From contig CANMFU010000006.1 of the NCBI GenBank assembly GCA_947497295.1, positions 62,001 through 126,000 of the forward strand: 64,000 nucleotides of DNA, written 5' to 3'. The stretch is from an uncultured Roseovarius sp. Lineage in GTDB: Bacteria > Pseudomonadota > Alphaproteobacteria > Rhodobacterales > Rhodobacteraceae. Below the pieces are notes generated by a model, which worked only from the letters and a program-made list of their open reading frames with translations, did not search any database and was not told the DNA's origin. A program made the translations under genes and the position numbers. Positions 38,877 through 49,873 of this stretch are shown one piece after another (the stretch's first letter is position 1; each line of letters opens with the position of its first letter).

Positions 38877-40145
38877 TCAATTTACCTGTGCCAAGTCTTC
38901 TGCGGCGACGGGATCGCCAGCGACAATGATCTTTACATCGCGGCCATCACGCGGGCTGCGAACAGTCTTCTGAGTCAAGGCATTAGAGTTCAACCACCCA
39001 CCCAGAAGGGATCGGACCTTGCCGCGTGCATTGCGCTGCGCGGCTGTCCGGTCGGCTTTTCTTAGCCGGTTCCCAATGTCTAGATCCATGACCTCGGCAA
39101 TAATATATCCTGCCCAGTCTGCGTTCCGCTCGTTCGCTTTTGGGGCTTCTTTACTGGCCCTGATTGCATCTTGCACACGCTTTAGGTCCTTGGCCGATAC
39201 GTCCGTGAATCCATCCAGCGGCGTCCAAGGGATGCATACACCAACGGTATCACCGTCCGGCCACAAATCCCGCCCATTTCCCAGCTGGATACCTATCATG
39301 CGTCGCCACACTACCTTTTCAGGCGGTGCCAAGTTAGCCTTGCCCATATTCACCCGAAAATAGGACGTGGCCGCATCTTCGATCCCGAATTTTTCTGCGT
39401 CTTTTTCGGACATCCGACTCAGAACGCGGGCCGAACGCACACCATCAATCAAAGCTCCGGCCCCTCGGCTCGCATAGACCCCGAAGTCATCGGCGTTCAT
39501 GGCTCCAGCTTTGCTTGTGTGGTGCACCAACTCGATTGCACAACCTGTCGCATCAGCAATCTTGCGCCATTGAGCGACCACGGCATTCATCGCTGTAGTA
39601 TCGTTTTCCGGCACTTCATGGCTTGTAACGAATGGGTCAATAATCAACATATCAACCGAGCATTTCTGGATTGCGGCGATCAAGGCTTCCGAAACAGGTT
39701 CGGCCACATGGACGGCGCCAGCGTTGAACGCAGCAAGCTTGATAGGCACATCGCGGCCACTGTCGATCATCAGCCGGTCGGCAATGTCATCGGACTTGAT
39801 CGCGTAGTGCAGGCACGCCGCCGCAATCCTACGCTCGATTTCTTCGCGCGGATCCTCGCCATTCCAGACCCAGACGCGCAGCGGCTTTGGCGGCTCATCC
39901 CCCAGAAGGGGCTTGCCTGTTGCCATTGCAATCGCCTCGACCAACACCATAGAGGATTTGCCCAGCCCGCCTGGAGCCACAGTCAGTGATAGAAAGCCCC
40001 GAATCAGGTGTTGTCCGAACAACCATTGGCGCGGGGGGATTTCTGATGCTGCCCGCAAGTTGAACGCTGTCGGTGTGATCAACACCCTTTTTTCCATATC
40101 TTCTGGAGCAAACGGCAGTGGAGTTGCGAAGGGTACAGCAGTCAT
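38877..40145 (-). CDS. repA: RepA-like AAA ATPase (replicative helicase type)
   Basis: A 422-residue RecA-fold ATPase of the RSF1010 RepA kind. Seen: Walker A APGGLGKSS at residues 58-66, VWVWNGEDPREEIERR, Walker B-like MLIIDPFV and ELVHHTSK, the motifs typical of hexameric RepA helicases. A C-terminal region after 330 may be a winged helix. It would unwind the island origin after excision. It overlaps the primase stop region by 4 bases and lies next to the repeat cluster at 38751. Confidence 0.85.
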   Translation of the reverse strand: MTAVPFATPLPFAPEDMEKRVLITPTAFNLRAASEIPPRQWLFGQHLIRGFLSLTVAPGGLGKSSMVLVEAIAMATGKPLLGDEPPKPLRVWVWNGEDPREEIERRIAAACLHYAIKSDDIADRLMIDSGRDVPIKLAAFNAGAVHVAEPVSEALIAAIQKCSVDMLIIDPFVTSHEVPENDTTAMNAVVAQWRKIADATGCAIELVHHTSKAGAMNADDFGVYASRGAGALIDGVRSARVLSRMSEKDAEKFGIEDAATSYFRVNMGKANLAPPEKVVWRRMIGIQLGNGRDLWPDGDTVGVCIPWTPLDGFTDVSAKDLKRVQDAIRASKEAPKANERNADWAGYIIAEVMDLDIGNRLRKADRTAAQRNARGKVRSLLGGWLNSNALTQKTVRSPRDGRDVKIIVAGDPVAAEDLAQVN

Positions 40146-41017
40146 TCGTCCACTACCTTTCGAGCTAAGATGTCGTTCCAGTCGTGGCCATTCGGCGCGG
40201 GCAATAGTGACACCTCCCAGCCCAGTGAATTGGCGCGTTCGGCCAGGGCGAGCGAAGCATCGCGGCCCGCTTTCTCCCCATCAGCGGCAATGGTTAGCCG
40301 GTGCGGATCCTTGGGCAGTATTAGTCCGCGCATGCCTGAGGTGGACAGCGCCGCCCAAATGGTCGCGGGCTGCCGCAAGAGGCCACAAGCGACGCTAAGA
40401 GCAGTTTCGATTCCCTCAGCCACCACAAGCGGCCCCTGCGCGCTTACCAACCTGACAGCGCCGCCAGACACACGCCCCAACATCATCTTATTCGGCTGGA
40501 CCTCAGCCTTGCCGCCACCCGGTGCCAAGTAGGTGCGATGCAGGGCAAAGCTTCCCGTCCCACTGACCAGCGCCAGCATCGCCGGAAAGCGTTTAGCAGT
40601 CGGGTGCCAGCAGTTAGGCAGAAAGCGCAGGGTTTCGGGGAGGGGGCAGGAAATGCCCCGCCCCCTCAGATATGTTTCAGCAAGGCTGCCGTTGATCGGC
40701 TGTGCCTCTTGCCAGAGGCGATGCGCCTGCGCGGCGCGGTTTGCGGCCTCAACCCTTTGCTGCACCTCGCGCTGCGCCACCTCGGACGGATCCGGCACAG
40801 CATAGTCACCATGCGCAATTCCCGCCGCCGAGCGAATGTCAGTAAAGGCGCAAACGGATTTCTTGCAATGCAGCAAAAGCGTCCCGCCATTGCCATCAGT
40901 CAACGTCAACGCGTTTTGCCCTTTCTGCCGGTCGGGCTGGCAAACTGGGCAAGCGGCGCTGCCATAGCGGCCATACCACTTACCGCGCAGATCATGTGTA
41001 ATCTGTCTTGCATCCAT
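40142..41017 (-). CDS. Toprim-domain primase
   Basis: A 291-residue primase-like protein. Seen: an N-terminal zinc-finger pattern (ACPVCQPD, then HCKKSVCAF), and a toprim domain with VVAEGIETALS (catalytic Glu) and TIAADGEKAG (acidic motif). Such proteins often pair with RepA-like ATPases in phage satellites and islands and synthesise primers on the element. The ATG at 41017 has GGGGAG in front and shares one base with the upstream stop (TGATG); the longer frame to 41167 is rejected. Confidence 0.85.
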   Translation of the reverse strand: MDARQITHDLRGKWYGRYGSAACPVCQPDRQKGQNALTLTDGNGGTLLLHCKKSVCAFTDIRSAAGIAHGDYAVPDPSEVAQREVQQRVEAANRAAQAHRLWQEAQPINGSLAETYLRGRGISCPLPETLRFLPNCWHPTAKRFPAMLALVSGTGSFALHRTYLAPGGGKAEVQPNKMMLGRVSGGAVRLVSAQGPLVVAEGIETALSVACGLLRQPATIWAALSTSGMRGLILPKDPHRLTIAADGEKAGRDASLALAERANSLGWEVSLLPAPNGHDWNDILARKVVDE

Positions 41018-41373
41018 CAGAACGCTCCCCAGATTAATGCTGCCAGGGCATGCGTCTGCGCTTCGGTCAACCCATGTGCGCGCATCAGGAAAGCGAGTTG
41101 CAGGCGGCTCATACCGCACCCCCTTTCCAGCATGGCGACACGTCCGAGCGCAGCACATAAGGTACATGATGCCCCCAGTAAGTCGCCTTCGTGCGCTTCG
41201 TCGGCAGTCTCGCTTCCAACAACTAGATCGCGCAGAGTATGAACATTAGCTGCCCAGCGCGGCGCAGCTTTTTGAATAGGCGTGCAGCCCTGCGCTTCGA
41301 TCTTGCGCAGTTTGTCCAGCACCCAGCGGTTGCGTCCTGAAATGGTGATACGAAAAGCCTTGCCCTTACCCAT
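41017..41373 (-). CDS. Hypothetical protein of the island replication operon
   Basis: A 118-residue protein with no family I recognise. The N terminus is basic (KGKAFRITISGRNRWVLDKLR) and the C-terminal half is helical with three Cys (CTLCAALG, GCGMSRLQ). It is linked by a one-base overlap to the primase and by an 8-base overlap to the alpA-like gene, so it is surely cotranscribed. A role as accessory replication or regulatory protein is inferred from place only. Confidence 0.6.
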   Translation of the reverse strand: MGKGKAFRITISGRNRWVLDKLRKIEAQGCTPIQKAAPRWAANVHTLRDLVVGSETADEAHEGDLLGASCTLCAALGRVAMLERGCGMSRLQLAFLMRAHGLTEAQTHALAALIWGAF

Positions 41374-41575
41374 GGGACTTACCGCTGGTTCCCGCGCTTT
41401 TCTTCGAGGCCGACGTTCCCGTCAGAGCCTCATCGACAAGATGTTCGAGAAAATAGTTCAGCCCGCCGAGTTTGATCGGCGCGGGCAGGCGTCCGTTCTC
41501 AATGTCGCGGTAAATTGTTGTGCGGCCGCGGCCGCCCAGCTTTTGGCGCAGTTCGTTGAACGTCAGGTATTTCAT
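41366..41575 (-). CDS. AlpA/excisionase-type helix-turn-helix protein
   Basis: A 69-residue MerR-like winged helix protein: YLTFNELRQKLGGRGRTTIY is the recognition part and ENGRLPAPIKLGG the wing, the AlpA pattern. AlpA-like proteins activate integrase or act as excisionase in P4-type elements. A Ser/Lys-rich tail follows. It heads the operon with the 118-residue protein, primase and RepA. Confidence 0.82.
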   Translation of the reverse strand: MKYLTFNELRQKLGGRGRTTIYRDIENGRLPAPIKLGGLNYFLEHLVDEALTGTSASKKSAGTSGKSHG

Positions 41576-41665
41576 GGTTTGGCACTCCGAAGTGTTTCTT
41601 TGTGCCCCCTAATGCCCCGATCACTCTGCTGCTACGTAGACGGGGATTTTTTCCCCGCCCCCCCC

Positions 41666-42343
41666 TCAAGAGATCATCGCGGCAGCAAGTTCTTGATCTG
41701 TAAGGGAAAAAAAAATTATCTTTGGTGCGCTATCGATTTGCGCCGGAACTCTCCAAGGAGTCCATTTGAATGATGCGGAGACCACTTTGGCGTCAATGAA
41801 CTGCTCAAAAGCTCGCGCGATTCCAAGAAACCTTAGCAACCCTTCTTCATCGCCCTCGATACTTTCCAAAAGTTGCGGATCGTAAACCGCAGCGGCTTGT
41901 AGGTGCAGGGTGCTTTGGTATTTGCTTAGAGACTTCTCAATCTCACGCAGGAAGCTATTTTCTCTTTTGCGCCTGTCAGAGACCCGTATGTGTTTCCCCG
42001 AGTGCCTGACATAAAGGTATGCGACCAAACGGCGTGCAGCATTGATCGAAGGCGGTTCCCCCGTGGAAGAGGCCAGCCTTGCCAGCTGGTTGACCACATT
42101 TCCTGCCATAATACGCTGGGTCAAATTCCCACGGATCTTTTTTGCTTCGATATCTTTGGCAAAGTCAGACATCCCAGACGTCGTTTGGTCTGGGTTCAAT
42201 TCCTCAAGTAGCATCGTCGAGTAGACGTGTTGCGTATCGAATTTATTTGACTGCGACAGGGCAGCGAGAACCATGAAATCAGGTCGTTCGATCCATTCTC
42301 CGTCTTCGCGAAAGAGCGGCAAATAGGTTGATGTTTCTGTCAC
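41666..42343 (-). CDS. Hypothetical protein between integrase and alpA-like gene
   Basis: A 225-residue mostly helical protein without a family I recognise. It contains KKIRGNLTQRIMAGNVVNQL, a basic region RRLVAYLYVRHSGKHIRVSDR and a C-terminal FEQFIDAKVVSASFKW. No catalytic motif stands out. It lies in the control region of the island and could be a regulator or a structural helper, but nothing proves it. A short purine-rich run (41700-41715) lies inside its 3' end. Confidence 0.6.
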   Translation of the reverse strand: MTETSTYLPLFREDGEWIERPDFMVLAALSQSNKFDTQHVYSTMLLEELNPDQTTSGMSDFAKDIEAKKIRGNLTQRIMAGNVVNQLARLASSTGEPPSINAARRLVAYLYVRHSGKHIRVSDRRKRENSFLREIEKSLSKYQSTLHLQAAAVYDPQLLESIEGDEEGLLRFLGIARAFEQFIDAKVVSASFKWTPWRVPAQIDSAPKIIFFSLTDQELAAAMIS

Positions 42344-42518
42344 AGCGTCCCCGCCTCCAGTTGTCTTTTCTCCGCCATGGGGTTTTGTCTCATCATTTGC
42401 GATATGGTAGCGTCAGAACCCCTTCTATTAGTCCCCTTGGGGGCATCGATCCGTCTCATGGAGCGCAGAGGCTCGTTTGGTGGCCTTTAAGGCGCACGTG
42501 ATAGAGACGATCTATCCT

Positions 42519-43805
42519 TCATGAATTTCCGCCTGTGACATGATCTGACCATCGCTCCATCAGCGTCCGACGTTGTTCAAGAAAATCGTTTCTTGCGTAT
42601 GTGCGCTCTACGATGCCGCCAACCTTGTGAGCCAATGCCGTTTCGGCGACCGCATACATGCTGGGGTCGACTTCGGAGACCCAAGACCTGAATGTGGCGC
42701 GAAGCCCGTGCGGTCTGTATGGCTCATGCCAACCCCATTCGTTTTCACGGCTTCGCATGACGTTTTCTATGGCTTGATCGCTGACGGCTGTAGTCTGAGT
42801 TTTTCCGGATTGAGGTGAAGGGAAAAGGTAGCTGGTGCTGGTCTCTTGTAGCGGCCAATCAACGAGCTTTTGCATCTCGCCGGTCACCGGTATTCTAAAG
42901 TCTTTTTCTTGCCCTTTCCGTCCCTTGATCGCCTCCCCCTCGACCGTCCAGACTCCGTCTGAGAACTGATCTTTGCGAGCAAGGCGAAGAGGCTTAATTC
43001 GAGTTCCTCCGCCAGTCAAAATGTAAAACATCAACGCGCGCTCGACGGTTAGATTAGCGTTTAGAGATTGGTATAGTTTCGGAATGTCTTGCCATGGCAG
43101 GGCAGGGTGGTGACGAACTGTATGTCCGCTGTGGCCTAAGAGTTGCTTAGCGTTCAAGACCGCATTCAAGTTCACGTCCAACCCCATCGCAGCGCCATGC
43201 TTCATAACGGCACCTAAACGATGGAGCGCCTTCTCGGCTGTGGGAGCTTTGGTTTTCCATATGGGTGTCAAAGCCCTCACGATGTCCCGTTGGTGAACAT
43301 CTTCTATTTTTATTTCACCCATCGCTGGCAAGATATATAACCGCAGCGGTGAATACCAGCGGCCAGCCTTTCCATCCTCCTTTAACCGCCCCTTAAGGGC
43401 TTCGAACGCGAGTGGGGCGACCTCAGCCACGGTTGGTGCCGCACGCCCATGCATGGCGTCAGCTTCAAGACGGCGCTTCTCGTCCATTGGGTTTACTGGG
43501 TTGCGTCGATCACTCATCAAATCTCGCCAACGGTCACATTCAGCCCGAGCTCGCGCCAACGAAAGCAATTGTATTGATCCGATGCCCATCTCGTATCGCT
43601 GCTTGCGAAAAGTATAGCGAAAAGCCCAACTGCCTTTTGCATTGCCCTTGGCGTCACGACCCGTGACGAGCAGATACAGCCCAGCTCCGTCGGAATGCTT
43701 GCCGACACTTGCTGTCTTCAGAATGTTTTTCGCCAGTTTGCCCACTAACCTATTCCCCAAATGCTCCCCAGTTTTTGCGGTATACAGGGGAGCAGATTGG
43801 GGCAA
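42519..43805 (-). CDS. int: Tyrosine-type integrase of the island
   Basis: A 428-residue P4-type integrase. Seen: an N-terminal DUF4102-like arm-binding domain (residues 25-110; SVGKHSDGAGLYLLV), a core-binding domain, and a catalytic domain with Arg269 (TGGGTRIKPLR), a Lys region near 294-301, His366-x-x-Arg369 (PHGLRATFRSW), His393 and the nucleophile Tyr403 (ERTYAR). All catalytic residues are kept, so it is likely active. It lies 96 bases from attR and reads into the island. Confidence 0.93.
   Translation of the reverse strand: MPQSAPLYTAKTGEHLGNRLVGKLAKNILKTASVGKHSDGAGLYLLVTGRDAKGNAKGSWAFRYTFRKQRYEMGIGSIQLLSLARARAECDRWRDLMSDRRNPVNPMDEKRRLEADAMHGRAAPTVAEVAPLAFEALKGRLKEDGKAGRWYSPLRLYILPAMGEIKIEDVHQRDIVRALTPIWKTKAPTAEKALHRLGAVMKHGAAMGLDVNLNAVLNAKQLLGHSGHTVRHHPALPWQDIPKLYQSLNANLTVERALMFYILTGGGTRIKPLRLARKDQFSDGVWTVEGEAIKGRKGQEKDFRIPVTGEMQKLVDWPLQETSTSYLFPSPQSGKTQTTAVSDQAIENVMRSRENEWGWHEPYRPHGLRATFRSWVSEVDPSMYAVAETALAHKVGGIVERTYARNDFLEQRRTLMERWSDHVTGGNS
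43751..43802. other. CCCCA motif cluster near attR (candidate integrase arm sites)
   Basis: TTCCCCAA (43753-43760), CTCCCCA (43764-43770), inverted CAGGGGAG (43785-43792) and inverted TTGGGG (43797-43802) lie around the integrase start. The first belongs to TATTCCCCAAA, which is also found exactly near attL at 14693-14703. Some overlap integrase codons. Candidate arm sites only. Confidence 0.35.
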
Positions 43806-43901
43806 GTTGAAACTTTATGCAAGGCTAAGGCTCTATCATAATGTTCAAAATTGGTCACCATGGGGCGGAGTGGTGTGTTTTGGAATAACTACTTCGGTGC
43901 G

Positions 43902-43917
43902 CACCGCCCGCACCAAA
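43902..43917 (+). repeat. attR: 16-bp copy of the tRNA-Leu end
   Basis: CACCGCCCGCACCAAA, identical to 14616-14631. The flanking bases differ at both ends, so the repeat is exactly 16 bp. It marks the right boundary of the island, 94 bases before benE. Confidence 0.88.
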
Positions 43918-44011
43918 CGTGAATTTTCTGCAAAAATTCGGCAAGCGCCCCTGACCTTTTGCCCGATCCTGCGCTAAGCGGGTGCGGTAGCGTCAGTCAG
44001 GATGTCGGCAC

Positions 44012-45166
44012 ATGCGTGTTTCCGTGATTATTTCGGCCCTGGTGGCGGTCCTCGTCGGGTTTGGCGGATCGGTTGCGATCATCCTGTCGGCGGCTGATGC
44101 GCTGGGTGCCAGTGAAGGGCAAAAGGCGACGTGGATTACCGTCCTGTGTCTGTCGATGCTGGCAACGACCGCGATTCTCAGCATCCGGCACCGCCTGCCC
44201 ATCGTCACCGCATGGTCGACCCCCGGCGCCGCCGTGCTGGCTGGCGTCACCGCCACGTCGATGGAGGTGGCAACAGGCGCCTTCATCCTTGCCGCGCTGA
44301 TGCTGATCGCGACGGGCCTGATCCCGGCGCTGGAGCGTGCGGTGGCGCGAATACCCGGCGAGGTAGCATCCGCCATGCTGGCGGGGGTCCTGTTCAGCTT
44401 TGTCGCGCAGGCGGCGCTGGTGATACCGGGAGCCGAAGCGCTGGTTCTGCCGCTGCTGGCGCTGTTCTTCGTCGTTCGTGCCTTCTCGCCGATCTGGGCG
44501 GTGCTGGCGGTTCTGGCCGCCGGTGTGCCGCTGGCGATCCTGCTGGGGTTGGCGCACCCGGTCTGGCAGGGCGGGCTGCCGCCGATGGCGCTGATCCGGC
44601 CGGAATTCACCACAGGCGCGCTGCTGGGCGTGGCGCTGCCGCTTTATCTGGTGACGATGGCCTCGCAGAACCTGCCGGGATTTGCCGTTTTGCGCGCGGC
44701 GGGCTATCCGGTGCCGGGCCGCTCGATCCTGACCGTCACCGGCATCGCGTCGCTGCTGAGCGCGCCATGGGGGGCGCACAGCACGAACCTCGCGGCGATT
44801 ACCGCGTCGATCTGCACCGGACCGGACGCGCACCCGGACCCCACGAAACGCTGGCTGTGCGGGCCGGTCTATGCGCTGGGCTATGGCGCGATTGCGCTGG
44901 TGGCGATGCCGCTGGTGCTGCTGTTCGCCAGCTTTCCGCCCAGCCTGATCGCCGTTGTCGCAGGCGTGGCGCTGCTGGGTCCGTTCATCGGATCGCTGGG
45001 TGGGGCGCTGGCCAGCGGCGCGCATGCCGCGCCCGCCGCCGTCACGTTTGTCGTCACCGCGTCGGGCCTCAGCCTGATGGGGATCGGCGCCGCGTTCTGG
45101 GGGCTAGTCGCCGGGCTGGCGCTGGTTGGGGTCGAGGCGGCGCGCGCAGCGTTTCGGCGGGGCTGA
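44012..45166 (+). CDS. benE: BenE family transporter
   Basis: A 384-residue inner-membrane protein with about 11-12 hydrophobic helices, the BenE length. Seen: the VVAGFGGS-like start (VLVGFGGSVAIILSAADALG), RHRLPIVTAWSTPGAAVL and MASQNLPGFAVLRAAGY, motifs of BenE-type benzoate/proton symporters in the wider xanthine-uracil fold. No aromatic-degradation gene is near, so the substrate is uncertain. It is the first chromosomal gene beyond the island. Confidence 0.88.
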   Translation: MRVSVIISALVAVLVGFGGSVAIILSAADALGASEGQKATWITVLCLSMLATTAILSIRHRLPIVTAWSTPGAAVLAGVTATSMEVATGAFILAALMLIATGLIPALERAVARIPGEVASAMLAGVLFSFVAQAALVIPGAEALVLPLLALFFVVRAFSPIWAVLAVLAAGVPLAILLGLAHPVWQGGLPPMALIRPEFTTGALLGVALPLYLVTMASQNLPGFAVLRAAGYPVPGRSILTVTGIASLLSAPWGAHSTNLAAITASICTGPDAHPDPTKRWLCGPVYALGYGAIALVAMPLVLLFASFPPSLIAVVAGVALLGPFIGSLGGALASGAHAAPAAVTFVVTASGLSLMGIGAAFWGLVAGLALVGVEAARAAFRRG

Positions 45167-45276
45167 GCAGACTGCAAGACTCCGCTTGCGCCCCGATGCC
45201 CGCACCCCTAAAAAGCCCATGATTTTGACCGCTGCGGACGCCTCCGCGGCCCGATTGCAATGGATAAGGACGAACA

Positions 45277-46611
45277 ATGCAGGTCACCGAGACCCAGAAC
45301 GAAGGCCTCAAGCGCGCCTACAAAATGCTTCTGACCGCTCAGGAGCTGGACGCCAAGGTTATGGAAAAGCTGAAAGAAGCGCAGCCCGATGTCGAAATGA
45401 AGGGCTTTCGCAAGGGCAAGGTGCCGCTGGCGCTGATGAAAAAGAATTTCGGCCAGCGCGTCATGGGCGAAGCCATGCAGGAGGCCGTCGACGAGGCCAT
45501 GAAGGGGCATTTTGAGGAAAAGGGCGTGCGCCCTGCCGCTGAACCTGCGATGAAAATGACCAATGAAGATTGGAAAGAGGGCGACGACGTCGAGGTCGAA
45601 ATGTCGTACGAGGCTCTGCCCGAGATCCCCGATCTGGACCTCAGCAAGGTCACGCTGGAGCGCCTGAAAGTCGTCCCCGATGATGCCGCCGTTGATGAGG
45701 CGCTGGCAAACCTTGCGTCGAACGCGCAGGATTTTGAGGACCGCAAGAAAGGCACCAAGGCCAAGGACGGCGACCAGATCACGATGGATTTCGTCGGCAA
45801 GGTTGACGGCGAGGCGTTCGAGGGCGGCACAGCCGAGGATTATCCGCTGGTCCTGGGCTCGGGCAGCTTTATCCCCGGCTTCGAAGAGCAGCTGGTTGGC
45901 GTGAAGGCCGAAGAAGAAAAAGACGTCACAGTCAGCTTCCCCGAGGATTATCAGGCCGCACACCTGGCCGGTAAAGAGGCCGTTTTTTCCTGCACTATCA
46001 AGGCTGTAAAAGCCCCCAAGGATGCCGAGATCGACGACGAGCTGGCCAAGAAGTTCGGCGCCGAGGATCTGGACGGGCTGAAAGGCCAGATTCGCGAGCG
46101 GCTGGAGGCCGAATATGCCGGCGCCGCCCGCGCGGTGATGAAGCGCGCGATGCTGGACGAGCTGGACAAGATGGTCAGCTTTGAGTTGCCCCCTTCGATG
46201 GTCGAGCAGGAAGCCAAGCAGATCGCGCATCAGCTGTGGCATGACGACAACCCCGACGTTCAGGGCCACGATCACCCCGAGATCGAGACGACGGACGAGC
46301 ACAACAAACTGGCCGAGCGCCGCGTGCGTCTGGGCCTTTTGCTGGCCGAGCTGGGCCAGCGCGCCGAGGTTCAGGTGACCGATCAGGAAATGACGCAGGC
46401 CATCATGGAGCAGGCCCGCCAGTATCCCGGTCAGGAGCGCCAGTTCTTTGAGTTCATCCAGCAGAACCAGCAGATGCAGCAGCAGATGCGTGCGCCGATC
46501 TTCGAGGACAAGGTCATCGACTATGTCGCTGAGCAGGCGAAGGTGACCGAGAAAGAAGTGTCCAAGGCCGATCTGGAGAAAGAAATCGAAAAGCTGGACG
46601 AAGAGGCCTGA
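45277..46611 (+). CDS. tig: Trigger factor
   Basis: A 444-residue ribosome-bound chaperone with peptidyl-prolyl isomerase activity. Seen: the ribosome-docking GFRKGKVP near residue 45, the FKBP-like domain near 160-245 ([19 protein letters not shown]), and the long helical C-terminal arms ending in an acidic tail. AAGGA precedes the ATG. A clear terminator at 46640 follows. Confidence 0.97.
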   Translation: MQVTETQNEGLKRAYKMLLTAQELDAKVMEKLKEAQPDVEMKGFRKGKVPLALMKKNFGQRVMGEAMQEAVDEAMKGHFEEKGVRPAAEPAMKMTNEDWKEGDDVEVEMSYEALPEIPDLDLSKVTLERLKVVPDDAAVDEALANLASNAQDFEDRKKGTKAKDGDQITMDFVGKVDGEAFEGGTAEDYPLVLGSGSFIPGFEEQLVGVKAEEEKDVTVSFPEDYQAAHLAGKEAVFSCTIKAVKAPKDAEIDDELAKKFGAEDLDGLKGQIRERLEAEYAGAARAVMKRAMLDELDKMVSFELPPSMVEQEAKQIAHQLWHDDNPDVQGHDHPEIETTDEHNKLAERRVRLGLLLAELGQRAEVQVTDQEMTQAIMEQARQYPGQERQFFEFIQQNQQMQQQMRAPIFEDKVIDYVAEQAKVTEKEVSKADLEKEIEKLDEEA

Positions 46612-46639
46612 TAAGGTCCGTCAGCTCTGGCAAAATTGG

Positions 46640-46671
46640 AAAGAGCGGGTCCTTGCGGCCCGCTCTTTTCG
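46640..46671. terminator. Intrinsic terminator between tig and metG
   Basis: AAAGAGCGGG (46640-46649) pairs with CCCGCTCTTT (46659-46668) around a 9-base loop, then TTCGTTTCC-type bases follow. The A-run on the other side makes it usable from both strands, so it likely ends both convergent genes. Confidence 0.85.
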
Positions 46672-46712
46672 TTTCCATGGCTGAGTGATACTTGTACCCG
46701 GCTCAGGTGGCG

Positions 46713-48431
<1,719 letters not shown>

Positions 48432-48504
48432 GATGCCCCTCGTTCAAACGCGTGGCACCGCTTTAGCGCAAGCGCCGCACCGGTGCCAGTGCATAGGCGG
48501 CGCA

Positions 48505-49728
48505 TCACTTGGCGTCGCGGCTGCCCTTGGTCAGCCGCCCGATGACAAAGCTGGTGCGCGGGCTCCAGACATAGCGCGTGCGCGGCGCCTGGCCGGGGCG
48601 CATACGCATCCGCACGAGGCCGAAAATGACGAGCAGGACGTGGCCCGCGGCAATCATCACGAACATCGCGGATGGCCCATATGCCTCAATCAGGCCCGAC
48701 GCCATCAGCGGCGCCGCGATGGCCCCGAGCGCGTAGAAAAACATCAGCGCCGCAGACAGTTCGACCCTCTGATCAGACGTGGCAAAATCATTGGCATGCG
48801 CGACGGAAACCGAGTAAATCGGGAATGATGTCAGCCCGAAAAAGAACGCGGTCAGCAAGACGCCTTCGGCTGACAGCGCGCCCAGCCACGCCGTCACCGC
48901 GCAACTGATGATTGCGGCGACCGACAGCCAGATCAGCACATGGCGCCGGTCATATTTATCCGCCAGCCAGCCCACCGGAATTTGGGCAAGCGCGCCGCCC
49001 AATACGAAAGCGGCCAGAAACCAGGCGATCTGTGTGGTCGCAAGACCCACCTGCTGGCCATAAAGCGGGCCGATCATGCGAAATGTCGCGCTGCTCAGCG
49101 CCGCCACCACCACACCGGCAGCCGCCAGAGGCGAACAGGCGATGGCAAGGCCGGGCCGCAGGCGCGGCGCGCTGGGAGTTTCGGGCTGCTGCGCCCGCGT
49201 CAATGTGATCGGCAGCAAGGCGGCACAGCACAGCATCGCCAGCAGGTTGTAGGACACATATGATGCTGGCTCCAGAACCGAAATCAGCATCTGCGCTATC
49301 AGCGACGCGCCCATGTCCACCAGCCGATAAGTGCCCATAGCACGCCCGCGCGTGGCGTTCGTGACCTTGGCCTGCAGCCATGCCTCCAGCACCGTATAAC
49401 AGCCGGCGATGCACAGACCCATGGCCATCCGCATGATCGCCCAGGCCCAGGGATCGACCACCAGCATGTGAGAGATCAGCGACAGCGTTCCGGCCGCCGT
49501 GAATGCCGCAAAGGCGCGGCTGTGTCCGACACTGCCCATCAGGCGTGGCGCGCCCCAGCAGCCGATGAAAAAGCCGAAGAAATGCGCCGACCCCAGCAGT
49601 CCGATCTGCGCTGTCGTAAAATCCAGCGCCAGCCCGCTGAGCGCATCCAGCGGGCCAAGCCCGCCCGAGGCCAATTGCATCAGTATCACCGACAGGAACA
49701 GCGCCGCGAAGGAGATCATCATACGCAT
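48505..49728 (-). CDS. Major facilitator superfamily transporter (YcaD-like)
   Basis: A 407-residue protein with 12 hydrophobic helices. Seen: GWLADKYDRRHVL, the MFS loop 2-3 motif at its second-half position, and MRMAMGLCIAGCYTVLEAWL, as in the YcaD/MFS drug-type branch. The substrate is unknown. The ATG at 49728 starts just before helix 1; an earlier start at 49791 adds a basic tail with no support. Confidence 0.85.
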   Translation of the reverse strand: MRMMISFAALFLSVILMQLASGGLGPLDALSGLALDFTTAQIGLLGSAHFFGFFIGCWGAPRLMGSVGHSRAFAAFTAAGTLSLISHMLVVDPWAWAIMRMAMGLCIAGCYTVLEAWLQAKVTNATRGRAMGTYRLVDMGASLIAQMLISVLEPASYVSYNLLAMLCCAALLPITLTRAQQPETPSAPRLRPGLAIACSPLAAAGVVVAALSSATFRMIGPLYGQQVGLATTQIAWFLAAFVLGGALAQIPVGWLADKYDRRHVLIWLSVAAIISCAVTAWLGALSAEGVLLTAFFFGLTSFPIYSVSVAHANDFATSDQRVELSAALMFFYALGAIAAPLMASGLIEAYGPSAMFVMIAAGHVLLVIFGLVRMRMRPGQAPRTRYVWSPRTSFVIGRLTKGSRDAK

Positions 49729-49873
49729 CGTGCCGTCAGTCCCCCGGTGAACGCCGCCGCCCTTGCGGCCAACATTGCGGCGAGATTGCACAGCAAGCCG
49801 GTCGAAGCCAAGCTTGGCATTGCGCTGCGGTCGAAAATATCCGGCATTGCATCACGCCCGGCCCGGAGGCGCG

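Larger units (their letters stand above)
14616..43917. mobile_element. tRNA-Leu-integrated genomic island (about 29.3 kb)
   Basis: Bounded by 16-bp direct repeats and carrying an integrase (42519-43805) just inside the right end, an AlpA-like gene, primase and RepA-like ATPase, followed by defence, SOS and sulfur-oxidation cargo and three transposon remnants or copies. Both flanks carry ordinary chromosomal genes. No relaxase, type IV secretion, capsid or terminase gene is seen, so it resembles a satellite-like or non-autonomous integrative island more than a prophage or complete ICE. Gene boundaries inside are looser and base composition less GC-rich (for example 25-26.5 kb). Confidence 0.88.

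Noticed and set aside
38683..38880. A 65-codon minus-strand frame downstream of repA
   Set aside because: It coincides with the CCGCAGT repeat cluster, overlaps the repA end, and shows no family or clear ribosome site.
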